Below are positions 1 through 5,741 of a stretch of DNA of 7,145 bases, piece after piece. The DNA is from Clostridium sp. CAG:448 (GTDB taxonomy: Bacteria; Bacillota; Clostridia; Oscillospirales; CAG-272): assembly GCA_000433415.1 (NCBI GenBank), contig FR890488.1, positions 1-7,145 on the forward strand, given 5' to 3'. Numbering within the stretch: position 1 is the first letter of the stretch; the number at the start of each line of letters is the position of its first letter. Both the position numbers and the translations under genes were made by a program. The notes beneath the pieces were generated by a model that was given only the letters and a program-made list of their open reading frames with translations, was not told the origin of the DNA and searched no databases.

Positions 1-1008
1 TTTAACGAATGCGTCGACGCACAGAACAAACGCTCCATGCGTGCCGCCGCCAATCTTTTGCTCTTTTCCGTTCTGATTTCGGTCGTTACCGCCGGAGAAT
101 CCATCCTCAGTCCCATTGTGATTGCAATCGGGGCGGCACTGGCGGTTCTTGCCGTCATCATCTACTTTACCTACAGTTTTCTGCTCTCTGCACTTTCTGC
201 ACTTCTTTGCGTGGGCAGTGCCATCTTCGGTTTTGCGGTGTACGGTTCCCCGGTCTATGCCATCGGGCTGATCGGCGCCGCCTATGCAACCTTCCGGTTC
301 TTCCCTCTTTTCCGCGACTTCTGCCGCTACAAAAAGCTCGGCAGTGCGGATTACGGACTTGACCGGACCGGTTACAAACCCTATCCGGTTTTTGCACGTG
401 TTTTGCTCTGCGCGGCTTTTGTCGGGTTGACTGTCGCCTGTGGCATCTTCTTCTATCGCTATCAGCTCAGAGAGTACAAAAAATATGAAGACTTTTCCCT
501 AGGTGCTTGGACCGATTCCACCTATCAGAACGACTTTGCAAAGGTTTCCTTTGAACTCCCCGACGGATGGACAAAATGGGACGATGCGGCGCTTGCAGAG
601 AAAAACGCTTCCTCCTTCCCTGGCTCTGCCGAAAACGAAGCGCGTTTTTGCTATTGGCTGGACGGACCGGAGGACGCGCAGAGCTATCTGGAACTGTATA
701 AACAAAGCCGCGAAAATTATACCGTCAAAGACTATATCCAGGTCGTTTACGAAAACCGCAAAGCGGCATACGATAAGGCGGCGGTTGACTATGCCTTCGG
801 ACAAAACTTTACACTGGAATGGAACGGAGAATCCTACACGGGCGTTGCCTTCCGTACCGCAGATCCCGCTCAGAAGGGTTATCACGTTCTCCTTGCCAAA
901 ACCCATTACCGGTACACCATTGCCATGGAATTCACCGCACCGGATCTCGATTCGATTCAACATGCCATAGATGACTTTGGTATTATTGGTGTCACCTATC
1001 CTGACTGA
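1..1008 (+). CDS. Multi-pass membrane protein of unknown function with C-terminal soluble domain (5' partial)
   Basis: I do not recognise this gene. The reading frame is open to the left edge of the window. The first ATG (position 37) has no Shine-Dalgarno-like sequence before it, so the true start probably lies outside the window. Counting from that ATG, hydrophobic stretches lie at about residues 7-19, 27-43, 48-68, 73-86 and 118-140, separated by a basic loop near 97-117 (RYKK, DRTGYK). From about residue 141 to the end (323) the chain is hydrophilic and rich in aromatic and charged residues. It contains an ELPDGW stretch at about 173-178, of the kind seen in small extracytoplasmic or lipoprotein-like domains. 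I infer a membrane anchor carrying a soluble domain, probably outside the cell. No catalytic motif is visible. It is followed after one codon by a CPBP protease gene in the same frame, suggesting co-translation and possibly a joint role. Function unknown. Confidence 0.8.
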   Translation, partial: FNECVDAQNKRSMRAAANLLLFSVLISVVTAGESILSPIVIAIGAALAVLAVIIYFTYSFLLSALSALLCVGSAIFGFAVYGSPVYAIGLIGAAYATFRFFPLFRDFCRYKKLGSADYGLDRTGYKPYPVFARVLLCAAFVGLTVACGIFFYRYQLREYKKYEDFSLGAWTDSTYQNDFAKVSFELPDGWTKWDDAALAEKNASSFPGSAENEARFCYWLDGPEDAQSYLELYKQSRENYTVKDYIQVVYENRKAAYDKAAVDYAFGQNFTLEWNGESYTGVAFRTADPAQKGYHVLLAKTHYRYTIAMEFTAPDLDSIQHAIDDFGIIGVTYPD

Positions 1009-1011
1009 TCT

Positions 1012-1803
1012 ATGCGTCTTTTGACTGTTTTTCTGTGGATTCTGCTCACGGAAGGCTGCTATACACTGTTTGGCATCCTGGTTGCCGATGGTCCCCTGTA
1101 TCTTTCACTGATCGGCGCCGGGGTGCTTTTGAGTATTTTGCCGCTGATTTTCCATGTTGCAGTTGCAAAGCGACGAGTTTCGGACGCATTGGGAATTCGC
1201 ACACGCCACCCTTTTGCCACTTATGCGGCAGGATTTGCCGGCGGTACATTGCTCTTTTTGCTTGTTGCCCCGATTCTCCTACTTTTCCATGCAGTGGCAT
1301 TTTCCCCGGTCACAAATCCGTCCGTTCCTCTGATTCTGTTGTATGCTTTTGCGTTTCTTTTGCAGGGATTCGGAGAAGAAGTACTGTGCCGTGCATTTCT
1401 GCTCGGCTATGCGCGGGAAACCCTGGGTGAAACATGGGCGGTTGTGCTCTCGTCCGGACTCTTTGCCGCATTGCATCTTGCCAATGACAACATCAGTATT
1501 CTTGCACTGATCAATGTCTTTCTCTTCGGCGTTCTTGCATCATTGCTCTGCCTGCGAAGCAACAGTCTTTGGCTGTGCGCCGGACTGCATAGCGCATGGA
1601 ATTTTGCTCAGGGGTGTATTTTGGGCTTTCCAGTCAGCGGCATCACGGGTTTCCCCGGTATACTGCATGCAGCCGGAACCGACGTCCTGTTCTCGGGCGG
1701 CGCGTTCGGACCGGAAGGCGGTATTGTTGCTACGGCACTATTTACCGTATGTATTCTCCCGCTCCTCTTTTGGCACACAAAAAAGACCGGCAAATCTCTT
1801 TGA
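1012..1803 (+). CDS. CPBP family intramembrane glutamic endopeptidase (Abi/CAAX-protease-like)
   Basis: A 263-residue, very hydrophobic protein with the three motifs of the CPBP (formerly Abi or CAAX protease) family. They are EEVLCR at about 122-127 (EExxxR), FAALH at 151-155 (FxxxH) and HSAWN at 193-197 (HxxxN). These are the expected membrane-buried catalytic Glu/His/Asn residues, so it should be an active intramembrane protease. Hydrophobic segments lie at about 3-24, 29-50, 73-97, 105-120, 143-155, 161-181, 187-200 and 236-254. The GGAFGPEGG stretch near 229-237 is typical of the C-terminal end of Firmicute members. Bacterial relatives act in bacteriocin self-immunity, peptide maturation or membrane-protein processing, but no substrate is evident here. 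The start lies four bases after the preceding TGA with no Shine-Dalgarno sequence, so translation is probably coupled to the upstream gene. The stop codon lies in the loop of the terminator hairpin. Confidence 0.9.
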   Translation: MRLLTVFLWILLTEGCYTLFGILVADGPLYLSLIGAGVLLSILPLIFHVAVAKRRVSDALGIRTRHPFATYAAGFAGGTLLFLLVAPILLLFHAVAFSPVTNPSVPLILLYAFAFLLQGFGEEVLCRAFLLGYARETLGETWAVVLSSGLFAALHLANDNISILALINVFLFGVLASLLCLRSNSLWLCAGLHSAWNFAQGCILGFPVSGITGFPGILHAAGTDVLFSGGAFGPEGGIVATALFTVCILPLLFWHTKKTGKSL

Positions 1804-1830
1804 ATCCGAAGAAATCTGCCGATCTTTTTT
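1779..1830. terminator. Bidirectional rho-independent terminator between convergent units
   Basis: The arms 1779-1786 (AAAAAAGA) and 1823-1830 (TCTTTTTT) pair fully. After a single C/A mismatch, CGGCA (1788-1792) pairs with TGCCG (1817-1821). A weaker inner stem, 1794-1800 with 1809-1815 and one mismatch, closes an 8-base loop. Read on the plus strand the hairpin ends in six T's; read on the minus strand it also ends in six T's. It can therefore terminate both the CPBP gene, whose 3' end it overlaps, and the convergent PduO-like gene, whose stop is 14 bases to the right. Confidence 0.8.
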
Positions 1831-1843
1831 GTTTATGTAGATT

Positions 1844-2887
1844 TCACCCCATCATCTCGGAAAACACGGAAAGCCCATAGGCGCACAGCGCATGATCCTC
1901 CTCGCCGGTTCCGCCGCTGACTCCCAACCCGCCGACAATTACCTGCCCGACGCGAAGCGGAACACCGCCGCCGAAGGTAATGAGCTGATCCATGTTTTGC
2001 AGCCCGTAAAAGGTGCCGCCCGGCTGCACAAGTGCCGAGAGCTCCATGGTGGACATCTTGACTGCCACCGCCGTATAAGCCTTCTTCATTGCCACATCAA
2101 AGCTGACGAGAAATGCACCGTCCATAACATGAACCGCAATGGGATTTCCTTGCGCGTTGCAAACCGCAATCACCGCCGATTTCCCCTGCTCTGCCGCATA
2201 AGCCTCAATGCGTTCAATCAGCTTCTTCGCCTTGGCAAGTGTGAGAACTCCTGCGCCTCCCAATCGAGCCAACACAGCTTCCACAATTTCTGCCGTATCC
2301 GTGTCTTTCGTTCCGACTGTCCCGACACCAGGCACTGCCTTTCTTTGCGGCAAATCCGTCTGCATGCCGCCCGCCTGAGAACCGCTCTGTACTGCAGTCG
2401 CCGTTTGGACATCCGCATGAACCGCCGCAGCAGCCAGAAGATCCGAAAGCCGATTCATATATTTCATGGCATTGGGATGCAGCTGTATCCGCTTGCCGGC
2501 ACCGATCACACTGCGCTCCGCACGCCGTGCCACCGCGCAAAGAAGGAGAAGCTGTGCGGCAAGCGGCGTCTGTGCCTCTTTCGCGTTTCCGTCATTCCAC
2601 TGATCAATCAGACGCTCTGCCTCGGCAATTTTCGCATCCGACAGAACATGTCTGGCAATATCGTTCACTGTCAAAGCGTCCGCAATCACGTGCAGATCGG
2701 CTTGTATGCCTTCAAAAAGATCGGCTAACCACTGCTCCTTCGGATATGCCGTACGAAGCACCGAAAACTGTGCGATCAGCTCTTCGATATCACCGATTGC
2801 ACCGATCCGCTCGTCTGCTTTGGACAGCATCGAACCTGTCAAAAAGCCCGTTGCCCCGCGATCTCCCTTTCCTGTATAATTCTTCAT
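1844..2887 (-). CDS. PduO-like two-domain protein: divergent cob(I)alamin adenosyltransferase domain plus GlcG/HbpS (DUF336) domain
   Basis: At 347 residues this is close to two-domain PduO of enteric bacteria. Residues 1-160 resemble PduO-type ATP:cob(I)alamin adenosyltransferase: an ATP-binding loop at 5-13 (TGKGDRGAT), RRAER at 121-125 and YMNRLSDL at 143-150. A low-complexity linker spans about 161-200. Residues 213-347 are a GlcG/HbpS domain, with VQPGGTFYGL (287-296), ITFGGGVPL (303-311) and GGLGVSGG (319-326); in PduO and HbpS relatives this domain binds haem or corrinoid. The adenosyltransferase half is atypical. The usual VDELN motif reads IEELI (34-38), so the conserved Asp is Glu. 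The segment that normally holds FILPGG before RRAER is missing and the region is about six residues shorter. Catalysis is therefore doubtful. The gene starts 19 bases after the nrdR stop, with a weak GGACGG-like binding site, so it is probably the second gene of an nrdR operon. Confidence 0.85.
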   Translation of the reverse strand: MKNYTGKGDRGATGFLTGSMLSKADERIGAIGDIEELIAQFSVLRTAYPKEQWLADLFEGIQADLHVIADALTVNDIARHVLSDAKIAEAERLIDQWNDGNAKEAQTPLAAQLLLLCAVARRAERSVIGAGKRIQLHPNAMKYMNRLSDLLAAAAVHADVQTATAVQSGSQAGGMQTDLPQRKAVPGVGTVGTKDTDTAEIVEAVLARLGGAGVLTLAKAKKLIERIEAYAAEQGKSAVIAVCNAQGNPIAVHVMDGAFLVSFDVAMKKAYTAVAVKMSTMELSALVQPGGTFYGLQNMDQLITFGGGVPLRVGQVIVGGLGVSGGTGEEDHALCAYGLSVFSEMMG

Positions 2888-2906
2888 AATATGTGTATCC
2901 GTCCCG

Positions 2907-3371
2907 TTATTCTGATTTGCCGTTATCGGTATCCTGCTTCAATTCACTCAGCTCTGCCAAAAAGGTATCCACATCGGTAAATTCCCGGTAAACCGACGCA
3001 AAGCGCACATACGCAACATGATCGCGCTTCTTCAGCTCCTGCATCACCATCTCGCCGATCTCGTTGGTGCTGACTTCCTGCCGCAACCCGTTCTGCAGTT
3101 CCGTTTCGATATCCGCAACAATTTCCTGCGCATTAACCGGTCGCTTCTGCGTTGCCTTCATGATACCGGCAAGCAGTTTCTGCTCGTCAAAAAGTTCCCG
3201 CGTACCGTCCTTTTTCCGCACGATAATCTGCAATGACTCCAACACCTCAAATGTCGTAAACCGCCGCCCGCAGGCTTCACATTCACGACGCCGTCGGATG
3301 CTGGATCCATCCGCAGTCGGACGTGAATCCACCACTTTACTTTCAGGAAAACCACAAACGGGACATTTCAT
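2907..3371 (-). CDS. nrdR: Transcriptional repressor NrdR (zinc ribbon plus ATP-cone)
   Basis: A 154-residue protein, the standard length for NrdR. The N-terminal zinc ribbon has Cys3, Cys6, Cys31 and Cys34 (CPVC and CEAC), with a basic stretch (IRRRRE, 25-30) and RRFTTFE (36-42), all hallmarks of the family. Residues about 49-139 form the ATP-cone, which senses ATP/dATP; VRKKDG (51-56) and YVRFASVYREF (121-131) are typical. NrdR binds NrdR boxes upstream of ribonucleotide reductase operons and represses them when dATP is high. No reductase gene lies in this window, so its targets are elsewhere. The start is supported by AAAGGA at 3385-3380 on the minus strand, eight bases before the ATG, and by a promoter just upstream. 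The PduO-like gene follows closely on the same strand. Confidence 0.97.
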   Translation of the reverse strand: MKCPVCGFPESKVVDSRPTADGSSIRRRRECEACGRRFTTFEVLESLQIIVRKKDGTRELFDEQKLLAGIMKATQKRPVNAQEIVADIETELQNGLRQEVSTNEIGEMVMQELKKRDHVAYVRFASVYREFTDVDTFLAELSELKQDTDNGKSE

Positions 3372-3408
3372 ACGAGCATTCCTTTCAACCCAAAACTAAC
3401 CACTCTGT

Positions 3409-3437
3409 AGTATAGCATATTTCTCCCGAAAAGTAAA
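3409..3437 (-). promoter_or_regulatory. Sigma-A-type promoter for nrdR
   Basis: On the minus strand, TTTACT (3437-3432) is followed by a 17-base spacer and TATACT (3414-3409). A TG one base upstream of the -10 gives an extended -10 (TGCTATACT). The predicted transcript start is near 3402, giving a leader of about 30 bases with a good ribosome binding site. No convincing NrdR box overlaps it. Confidence 0.7.
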
Positions 3438-3456
3438 GGGCTTTTTCCAAATTAGC

Positions 3457-3469
3457 AAGAAAGTTTCTT
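3457..3469. repeat. 13-base perfect inverted repeat (possible operator)
   Basis: AAGAAA-G-TTTCTT is symmetrical around one central base. It lies about 20 bases upstream of the nrdR -35 and about 41 bases upstream of the exporter -35, where a regulator could affect either gene. The regulator is unknown. In an AT-rich region this could also arise by chance. Confidence 0.35.
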
Positions 3470-3510
3470 CGAAATCTCTGCCGGCGAACCCCAAATTTAC
3501 AAAATAAAAC

Positions 3511-3539
3511 TTGAAAAGAGCGCAAAAAACAGTTAAAAT
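3511..3539 (+). promoter_or_regulatory. Sigma-A-type promoter for the ABC exporter
   Basis: TTGAAA (3511-3516), a 17-base spacer and TAAAAT (3534-3539) match the consensus at five of six bases in each box with ideal spacing. The predicted transcript start is near 3546, giving a leader of about 42 bases that contains the five-codon ORF at 3564-3581. Confidence 0.7.
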
Positions 3540-3563
3540 AAGAAAAAAACGGAAAGGCGCCGG

Positions 3564-3581
3564 ATGAATGGCGACTGGTAG
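3564..3581 (+). CDS. Possible five-codon leader ORF (MNGDW) upstream of the ABC exporter
   Basis: ATG-AAT-GGC-GAC-TGG-TAG is preceded by GGAAAGG (3551-3557), six bases before its ATG, which is a reasonable ribosome binding site. Its TAG stop is part of TAGGA, the likely binding site for the exporter, and it is in the same frame as the exporter. It could couple translation by termination and re-initiation, or be a chance ORF. Five codons are too few for a coding test. Confidence 0.3.
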   Translation: MNGDW

Positions 3582-3587
3582 GAAAAA

Positions 3588-5633
3588 ATGATGGGTCCAC
3601 CCCCCGGAACGCGTTTTGAATATGACAAGATTCCACCCCCGCGCTCGTTGCAGGAGCTGCCCGGATACCTGCGGCGGGTACTCGGCGGTTTCTTTGGGAG
3701 GCTTTTCTATATTTTCCGCCTCGTTTGGGAAACAGGACCCTGGATTCTGTTTCTGATGAGTGCGATTGCCATTCTGCAGGGCCTGATGCCCGTGGTAAGC
3801 GCCTACCTGTCACGCTGCATTGTGAATTCCCTGCAAGCCGCATATCTTTCCCCGTCGGCAGATCCGGATGCATTTTTGGCTTTTCTGCCGGGAGAGGCTT
3901 TGCGAACGGTATTCGGAACCAACCAGAGTGCTGCTGTGCTTGCCGGGCTCGCATTCTCTTTTCTTGTATTTTTCTTCATTCAGCAGATTCTTTCACACCT
4001 TGTCGCAAGGGTGTCACACGCCGTCAGCAGAATCAGCGGCGAATTGGTCGTCCGGCAGGTGCGTCTTCGTATCATGGAAAAGGCAAAGACGCTGGACCTT
4101 GCCTCCTTTGATATGCCTTCTTTTTACGAAAAGCTGGAAAATGCAAACCGCGAGGCAGGAAACCGCCCCATCCAGATTCTCTCCTCCACGTTCTCCGTCA
4201 TCAGCACGCTGATCAGCCTGGTTTCCTACGTTGTCATTCTCGCTGCCGTACCGGGAATGTGGTGGATGGCACCCGCTATAGTCGCGGTTTCCATCCCGTC
4301 TGCAATCATCAGCTTCTATTATCGCCGCAAGAATTTCAATTACATGCGCCGCCGCTCAAAGGACCGCCGGCAGATGGATTACTATGCGGATCTGACGGTC
4401 AACAAAGACCTTGCAAAGGAAGTTCACATATTCCGCCTTTCGGACACCTTTATTGACGCTTATCAATCGGTTTTTTCGCGTTATTATTCCGGGATCCGCA
4501 CTCTGATCTGGCAGGAAAACGCATGGCAGATGATTATTGCCGCCTTTTCTGCGCTCGTCAACTGCGTCTTTTTCGCCATGATCGGATACAGGGTCTTTGC
4601 CGGAGAGATGATGCTCGGCGATTATTCCCTGTACACTGCCGCCCTGACCTCAATTGCTACGGGCGTTTCCTCCCTGATCTCGGTTTCCGCCACGGTCTAT
4701 GAGGGAACACTGTTTATTGACAACCTGATTTCATTTATGAATGAAAAACAGACGGTTTTGCCCGTCATGTCGCCGGAATGCAAGGAGCCTCGCCATCCGC
4801 AATCGGGAAAAGCGCACACCATCCGTTTTGAACATGTCAGCTTTACCTACCCCGGCACCCAAAGGAAGGTGCTGGACGACATCAATGTGACCATTCGCCC
4901 AGGCGAAACACTGGTGCTTGTCGGATTAAACGGAGCGGGAAAAACAACGCTTCTCAAACTTCTGACCCGCCTCTACGATCCGACCGAGGGTCGCATTCTC
5001 CTTGACGGTCATGATCTGCGCGAATATGACGTGGACGAACTGTATCGCATATTCGGCATCATCTTCCAGGACTTCGGCAAATATGCCTTCTCCGTTGGAG
5101 ACAATATCCGCTTCGGACAGATCGACCGTCCCTTCGCCCCGGAAGAGGTCCGCGTCGCCGCCGTGCAGTCCAATGCAGACGATTTTATTTCCAGACTTCC
5201 CCAGGGCTATCAAACGCCGCTGATGCGTATTTTTGAGCAGGACGGAACCGATCTCTCGATCGGGCAGTGGCAAAAGCTCGCGATTGCGCGTGCCTTCTAC
5301 AGCAATTCCGATATTCTGATTCTGGATGAGCCGACCGCTTCCCTGGATCCCATTGCGGAACAGGAAATCTTCAACCAATTCGACCGCCTGCGTGCGGACA
5401 AGACCACCATTTTCGTCTCTCACCGTCTCTCCAGCGCGACTGTCGCGTCCAAAATCCTGGTTCTGGAATACGGAAAAGTCATTGAGGAAGGAGATCACAA
5501 AACGCTTATGGCAAAGCACGGCAGATACTATGAATTGTTCTCTACCCAAGCCAAGCGCTATCTGTCCAACGACCCGGATTCCAAACCGGACACCGGACCG
5601 GAAAAAATCCGCCCGATGCGGGAGAATGTTTGA
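3588..5633 (+). CDS. ABC exporter, fused permease and ATP-binding protein (type IV/MsbA-like half transporter)
   Basis: A 681-residue half transporter. A proline-rich N-terminal tail (about 1-25) precedes membrane segments at about 51-72, 116-138, 201-221, 224-244, 313-338 and 345-372; the first loop (about 80-112) is rather long. The ATPase domain starts near 411. It has an A-loop Tyr421, Walker A GLNGAGKTT (446-454), Q-loop Gln494, signature LSIGQ (556-560), Walker B ILILDE (576-581) with Glu581, D-loop SLD (585-587) and H-loop His612. All catalytic residues are present. The signature has Ile where LSGGQ has Gly, a common variant. It should export a substrate across the cytoplasmic membrane as a homodimer, or as a heterodimer with a partner not seen here. 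The substrate cannot be deduced. The binding site TAGGA (3579-3583) is four bases from ATG 3588 and seven from ATG 3591, so the start could be one codon later. No terminator is seen after the stop. Confidence 0.93.
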   Translation: MMGPPPGTRFEYDKIPPPRSLQELPGYLRRVLGGFFGRLFYIFRLVWETGPWILFLMSAIAILQGLMPVVSAYLSRCIVNSLQAAYLSPSADPDAFLAFLPGEALRTVFGTNQSAAVLAGLAFSFLVFFFIQQILSHLVARVSHAVSRISGELVVRQVRLRIMEKAKTLDLASFDMPSFYEKLENANREAGNRPIQILSSTFSVISTLISLVSYVVILAAVPGMWWMAPAIVAVSIPSAIISFYYRRKNFNYMRRRSKDRRQMDYYADLTVNKDLAKEVHIFRLSDTFIDAYQSVFSRYYSGIRTLIWQENAWQMIIAAFSALVNCVFFAMIGYRVFAGEMMLGDYSLYTAALTSIATGVSSLISVSATVYEGTLFIDNLISFMNEKQTVLPVMSPECKEPRHPQSGKAHTIRFEHVSFTYPGTQRKVLDDINVTIRPGETLVLVGLNGAGKTTLLKLLTRLYDPTEGRILLDGHDLREYDVDELYRIFGIIFQDFGKYAFSVGDNIRFGQIDRPFAPEEVRVAAVQSNADDFISRLPQGYQTPLMRIFEQDGTDLSIGQWQKLAIARAFYSNSDILILDEPTASLDPIAEQEIFNQFDRLRADKTTIFVSHRLSSATVASKILVLEYGKVIEEGDHKTLMAKHGRYYELFSTQAKRYLSNDPDSKPDTGPEKIRPMRENV

Positions 5634-5641
5634 TGCTTCTC

Positions 5642-5670
5642 TTGACAGCACATACAAAAAAGCATATAAT
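5642..5670 (+). promoter_or_regulatory. Perfect-consensus sigma-A promoter for aspartokinase
   Basis: TTGACA (5642-5647), a 17-base spacer and TATAAT (5665-5670) match the consensus at all twelve positions. The -35 begins nine bases after the exporter stop codon. The predicted transcript start is near 5677, leaving a leader of about 65 bases. That is too short for a lysine riboswitch or T-box, and no attenuator hairpin is obvious in it. Confidence 0.88.
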
Positions 5671-5728
5671 AGAGACGGATTTGGATTTTTCTCTGAGAGT
5701 TTTCCTTTCCGCGCATGACAAAAATGAA

Positions 5729-5734
5729 AAGGAG
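5729..5734 (+). promoter_or_regulatory. Ribosome binding site that fixes the aspartokinase start
   Basis: AAGGAG lies seven bases before ATG 5742, the ideal spacing. In-frame ATGs at 5715 and 5724 lie upstream of it and lack a binding site of their own, and the family-typical KVVKFGGSS begins right after 5742. The start at 5742 is therefore preferred. Confidence 0.85.
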
Positions 5735-5741
5735 TTACTTT

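Larger units (their letters stand above)
3372..3587. other. Divergent intergenic region between nrdR and the ABC exporter
   Basis: This AT-rich gap of about 216 bases separates two divergently transcribed genes. It holds the nrdR promoter (3437-3409, minus), the exporter promoter (3511-3539, plus), a 13-base perfect inverted repeat at 3457-3469 between them, and a five-codon ORF (3564-3581) just before the exporter start. I see no tRNA, riboswitch or terminator in it. Confidence 0.7.

Noticed and set aside
499..970. Overlapping open frames of about 155 codons on both strands inside the membrane-protein gene
   Set aside because: They lie within the longer frame 1-1008, which has membrane segments and a plausible soluble domain. 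Neither alternative shows a motif.
268..1120. The 13-mer CTGATCGGCGCCG occurs at 268-280 and 1108-1120
   Set aside because: Both copies encode Leu-Ile-Gly-Ala in membrane segments in the same frame. The surrounding sequence does not match, so it looks like shared codon choice and not a duplication.
1892..2728. 278-codon open frame on the plus strand across the PduO-like gene
   Set aside because: The minus strand has clear two-domain homology across the same bases. The plus-strand product is rich in Cys, His and Arg, looks like a shadow, and has no domain I recognise.
3402..3425. Possible NrdR box overlapping the nrdR promoter, suggested by the AT-rich TATGCTATACTAC stretch
   Set aside because: It lacks the symmetry and the conserved C and G positions of the NrdR box consensus. 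It is better explained as an extended -10 promoter element.
3385..3954. 189-codon open frame on the minus strand spanning the divergent gap and the exporter 5' end
   Set aside because: It crosses both promoters and the exporter's conserved N-terminal region, and its product is a low-order Arg/Ser/Pro-rich sequence.
5574..5602. Four CCGGA repeats near the 3' end of the exporter gene
   Set aside because: Spacing is irregular (12, 7 and 5 bases), they lie in the coding sequence for a polar C-terminal tail, and no T-tract follows. This is neither a terminator nor an iteron-like array.
5621..5645. Possible hairpin GAGAA/TTCTC across the exporter stop codon as a terminator
   Set aside because: The stem has only five pairs with a 10-base loop and is not followed by a U-tract. 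Transcription may read through into aspartokinase.
4926..5657. Long open frame (243 codons) on the minus strand opposite the ATPase domain of the exporter
   Set aside because: The plus strand encodes all ABC ATPase motifs here. The opposite frame has no recognisable domain, and long antisense frames are common opposite genes with this codon usage.
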